A stretch of DNA of 64,000 bases from contig OZ024722.1 of the NCBI GenBank assembly GCA_964016875.1, positions 65,245,443 through 65,309,442 of the forward strand, written 5' to 3'. The translations under genes and the position numbers were made by a program. Below are positions 60,397 to 64,000 of this stretch, one piece after another (positions within the stretch are counted from its first letter, which is position 1; every line of letters starts with the position of its first letter). The notes under the pieces were generated by a model. That model worked only from the letters and a program-made list of their open reading frames with translations. It did not search any database and was not told where the DNA came from. This stretch comes from Fallopia convolvulus. Lineage: Eukaryota; Streptophyta; Magnoliopsida; Caryophyllales; Polygonaceae.

Positions 60397-62728
60397 GATT
60401 TGTGGGTGTCACATCCATCCATGGCCACCCACTTGTAAAGCTTTGAATGACTTGAAGAGGGCCCTGAATAATTATTATTATTATTTGCAAAAAAAACCAT
60501 TCCTCTATCTCTGTATATGCTACTGTTTTGGAGCAGAAAATCCCTGAATTTCAGGAATTTTTTCTTCTCTTTTGGAAAAAAGATATTCAGAAACTGGAGA
60601 GATTGAAAGCCAAAAGGAATGGAGATGAAAAGACAGCACAAGGAAAAGGAAGAACAGGCCCAAGTGCAATGGATGGATTCAAGTACAATTGCAAAATTGT
60701 ACAAGTTAGGTCCAATGCAACCAAGCTTTGTGATTTCCTTTTCTTTTCATCTTTTGCTAGTTTTAATCCTGAATTAAGCTACTACTTTAAATTGCCTGCA
60801 GAGAGGCTAATTAACAAGCAGTTTTATATATATGCTTGCTTTTGATTGTACTAGTTTGTAAATGTAAATTATGTAAGATTGACTTTATTTATAGTGATGA
60901 ATGGGAAAATCATTGTCTAGTCTTCTAGTACTTGTCATTGTCTTTCATGTAAGTTTAAACCACACCTAAAGAAACAAAAGAACTATAAAAGTGACCAGCT
61001 CACCCTCAATTATATGCACATGGAAGATGATTATCTTTGCAATAGTTTACTTAACATGTGAATCACATTTTTATTACAAAATTTTCTCTACACAAAGAGA
61101 CACCAAGCTATAAACAGCCAAAGCAAACAATAATTAATAATAGCAAATCCAAATATATCCATAGTAACTGTCCTTGATTAGGAGGGCCCATTGGAGATTA
61201 GGACAAAAGCATTGACTTTGGGGATTAATTTCTAGGGTCTTTTTTTTGTATGAAATTATTTGATATCTGTTAAATCAAGAAGTCATTTACAGTCGAACAA
61301 ACCAACATTAGAAATAAACACGAGAACATATCTATTAAATCGAGAGGGTGATAAAATAAACAATAAGGAGTATGACAAACCAATAAGAGCAGTAACAAGA
61401 AGGGTCATTCTTGTTGAATGGCCCTTTCATTATGTATGACCTTAAGTACAAGAAAGAGCTTTCTTCTGTACAAAATGGGACTTTTTACTGTGATAAAACT
61501 GCAATCATACCCACCAAAAAATGCCCCTTCCCAAGTAGTAAACAGTAAAAAAGGATGATGAATGTGGGACTTACTCACTTACCTACTTTGCTGTTTTTTC
61601 CCCCCTTTCTGATGAAGTGATCAGGTCTTTTTTTACCCTCTGCCTCAAATCTCACCTCCATAGCTCTTTTCAAAGAAGATGTAGGTAGAGAGAATTTTAA
61701 AGAGAGTATGAGGTCTTGTCCTAGGCAAATCATACCAGGAAGAAAGAATGATATTTCCTACCTATTTACACCTAAACAGTACAAGGATAAATAAACAAAG
61801 AGGGTAAAAGATACAAAGAAGAGGAGAAGAAAGTGGTACCTGGTGGCTTCTTTCTTTTTAGTTTTTGTGAACAAGGATCCATCAATAATTTGTGGGTAGA
61901 GGTAGTAGGATCTGAGTCACTGTTGAAGAGGAATCTCAATACAAGTATCATGTGGCATGACAAGACTTTGGGGGGTAAAATTAGGAGGTCACAAAAGGGA
62001 GTGGCAGGAGTAGAAGGGAAAATGCATTAATGCAATAAAGAAAGGAAGACCCACTAACATATATTCATCACCTTTTCAAATTATAGCCCACAAAATTGTT
62101 TCATTAGCCACTCAAGCTTGTGAACTATTCTTTTTAATAGGAAAGAATTAGGCTGATTTGAGATCAAAACTAGCGCGTATCTTTATGAATGAAGATTCAG
62201 ATTTATGAATGAGTCTGAATTTGTGGAAAGCTACTGAAGTGATGTAGTCCACAAATTAAATCCGTCACTTTATTATAGTCACGAGGTATATGTACAAATT
62301 TGACTACCTCAAAGAACTGTAGGAGAACCAAAGTATTTAAGATCATCATTTCTATTTTTCAAGGGCAGGATTTACTACCTTTTAGTGCATTTACCACTAT
62401 TAGGTTGTCTCCTTCAATTATAATTTTGGACATGTTTTTTTTTCTAGCTTGACAAACGCCTTCGTGACTGTAACAAAATATTATCACTATTAGGCTTGTG
62501 AACTATTATGAATTTCGGATTTTTGTCCGAAAGGATGTTTTAGATTGAATCTTAAAGAAAATATGGATTCAACCTAATTTTTACCTAATAAAGAAAAAAG
62601 ATGAGTACTTTTTTGATATGCTTTTCTCAAGCAATACGTTTAGGTAAATATGTTTGTGTTTTTACTCCCTCTACTTCGGTTCTTCTAATTTTTTCATGAC
62701 CACGTGTTTATTTCTCTTTAAATTATTT
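60397..62728. other. B3 gene 3' UTR and intergenic spacer
   Basis: The B3 3' UTR probably runs to about 60900. Beyond it no gene is supported. 61393-61420 forms a short hairpin (AAGGGTCATTC and GAATGGCCCTT around TTGTT). 61600-61860 is T/C-rich, then GA-rich. I scanned by eye for common plant microRNAs and saw none. Confidence 0.35.
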
Positions 62729-63660
62729 ACTAGTTATACCCGTCGTGCCATGCACGACTCCATGAATTTAATAATTAATTTATTTAATGAATATGATTTT
62801 AATTTAATATAAAAAAACTTATTTATTAGAAAAAATTATATGTAATTTTACAATTGGTATCATGTGAAATGGGGCCAAAATTATTAAGGTGAGCCCACTA
62901 TAATTTTGATGGATTAATGATAATTTATTTATTCAAAAGTATAAATAAAAATTATTTTAATTAGAATCATTTAATTTTAAAAATCTTTTACAAAAATATA
63001 AAAAGGTAAAAATAATCTAAATTCTTGTAATTTTTTTATCAAAATCAATTCTTATAAAAATTTGATTAAAAATTAAAAATATACTTAATAAGAAACGATG
63101 AAAAATATAAATAAAGAATGAATTTTTTAATGATAATAAAATCATTTATATTTACATAAATAATTCAAAAAGAAAATTAAGTAAAAGATAACGTAATTTT
63201 TTTTTATCAAAAGTCAATTTAGGTAAGTAATTATCTAGATTCAAAGTTCTATTTTTTAATCAAAATTTTATTTAAGATAAATCTTTTACATAAATACACA
63301 AAAATAAAGATAAAATAATTTTCTTTAATTTTAAATAAAATTCGAATTTAATTTTTTTCATATAAATAGATAGAAATTTAATTGGAAAAACTAAATTAAT
63401 ATATCTATCTTAATATATAATATCAAATGTTCTATAATTTATTTTAATTTTAGATAAAATCTTTTAGATTTATTTCTAATTTCTAATATATAATAGATAA
63501 CATCTTTATTTTAGTTAGAATCTTTCCTAGATTAATTTCAACATATATAAATATTTAAAACAAAAAAATCCTATGTGGCGAAATCCTAGGTGGCTTAACG
63601 TGGGAACGACACGTAGGAAAATCCTAGGTGACGCAACGTGATGGTCTTATTCCTTGCGTC
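62729..63660. repeat. Extremely AT-rich dispersed repeat with structured ends
   Basis: Begins ACTAGTTATACCCGTCGTGC followed by CATGCACGACTC, a phrase often seen at the edge of plant dispersed repeats. About 850 bases of almost pure A/T follow, then two related blocks: GTGGCGAAATCCTAGGTGGC with TTAACGTGG, and GTAGGAAAATCCTAGGTGAC with GCAACGTGATGG. No coding frame. Element class not determined. Confidence 0.45.
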
Positions 63661-64000
63661 TTTTATATATATAAATAGATTTGTTTGTGTTTTCATAGGT
63701 AATTTTTTTTGCCTGACTATCGATCTAATAAACATGTTTAATATATCGAAACACTTTATTAAAATCATGATGGGTGCTTTCCTTTTTTGCTTTCATCTAG
63801 TCACTCAGCTACAACTTTATAATAGTATTATAAAATTTCCATTTCAACTTCTATGGGCAGGTTCTTAGGACAAAAAAGAAAGAAATAATAGAATCTCCGA
63901 TCACTAATTCGCTATTATTTGAGTGCGTTGTTGTCTAAATTTTGGGTGCAATGTACTAACTCATAAACCAGATTGTCTATCAATTTACAAGTGATATGTA
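63661..64000. other. AT-rich end of window, nothing recognised
   Basis: A 76-residue frame (63638-63868, +) is hydrophobic and low-complexity, as expected from T-rich DNA, and is not supported as a gene. Confidence 0.4.

Noticed and set aside
61393..61420. microRNA precursor
   Set aside because: The hairpin stem is only 11 bp with a 5-base loop, too short for a plant microRNA precursor.
1..64000. CRISPR arrays, operons, bacterial mobile elements or a biosynthetic gene cluster
   Set aside because: Eukaryotic gene structures throughout; neighbouring genes are functionally unrelated and no evenly spaced repeat-spacer array was seen.

Overview
The window is nuclear DNA from a flowering plant. 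The evidence is long AT-rich introns with GT-AG borders, plant-specific proteins (a NGATHA-like B3 factor, an HVA22 protein, a DUF7086 protein, a PEPKR2-type kinase), and Stowaway- and Tourist-type MITEs, tRNA-derived SINEs, a gypsy-type LTR fragment and a LINE remnant. It is probably a eudicot. A Lamiales/asterid origin is only a guess from protein flavour and the SINE tails.

Layout. 1-14853 (+): the last 37 exons of midasin (MDN1), the giant AAA ATPase of 60S ribosome maturation. The 5' half lies outside the window. 14854-20037: intergenic, with a complete SINE flanked by a 17-bp target duplication, a possible composite element and a 392-bp MITE. 20038-21688 (+): an AVT1-type vacuolar amino acid transporter gene that looks dead (lost splice acceptor plus frameshift). 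22127-23498 (-): gag and 5' LTR of a truncated retrotransposon. 23760-25070: a degenerate array of the word GGTTCAT with a tRNA-like pol III promoter inside it. 26219-41966 (+): a complete 21-exon TAF1 gene. 42831-45058 (-): a PEPKR2-like protein kinase, convergent with TAF1, with a 5' uORF that copies a motif of the main protein. 46387-47305 (-): a DUF7086 gene with a premature stop and a frameshift, lying between two direct copies of one sequence, only one of which carries a MITE. 48291-48866 (+): a small plant protein of unknown function. 50195-51982 (-): an HVA22/TB2-DP1 protein with a Stowaway MITE in an intron. 53200-56040: repeats and a LINE remnant. 58844-60396 (+): a NGATHA-like B3 repressor. 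60397-64000: AT-rich intergenic DNA.

The genes do not form a pathway. The window mixes housekeeping genes (MDN1, TAF1), developmental or stress genes (B3, HVA22, kinase) and decaying genes with mobile elements between them. I found no clearly new biological system. The best leads are the two decaying genes, the GGTTCAT array, the filled and empty MITE site pair, the decoy-exon duplication and GC-AG intron in MDN1, and the mirrored uORF in the kinase gene. Exon borders were read by eye from splice consensus and reading phase. All multi-exon models keep phase throughout, except the two genes called broken.
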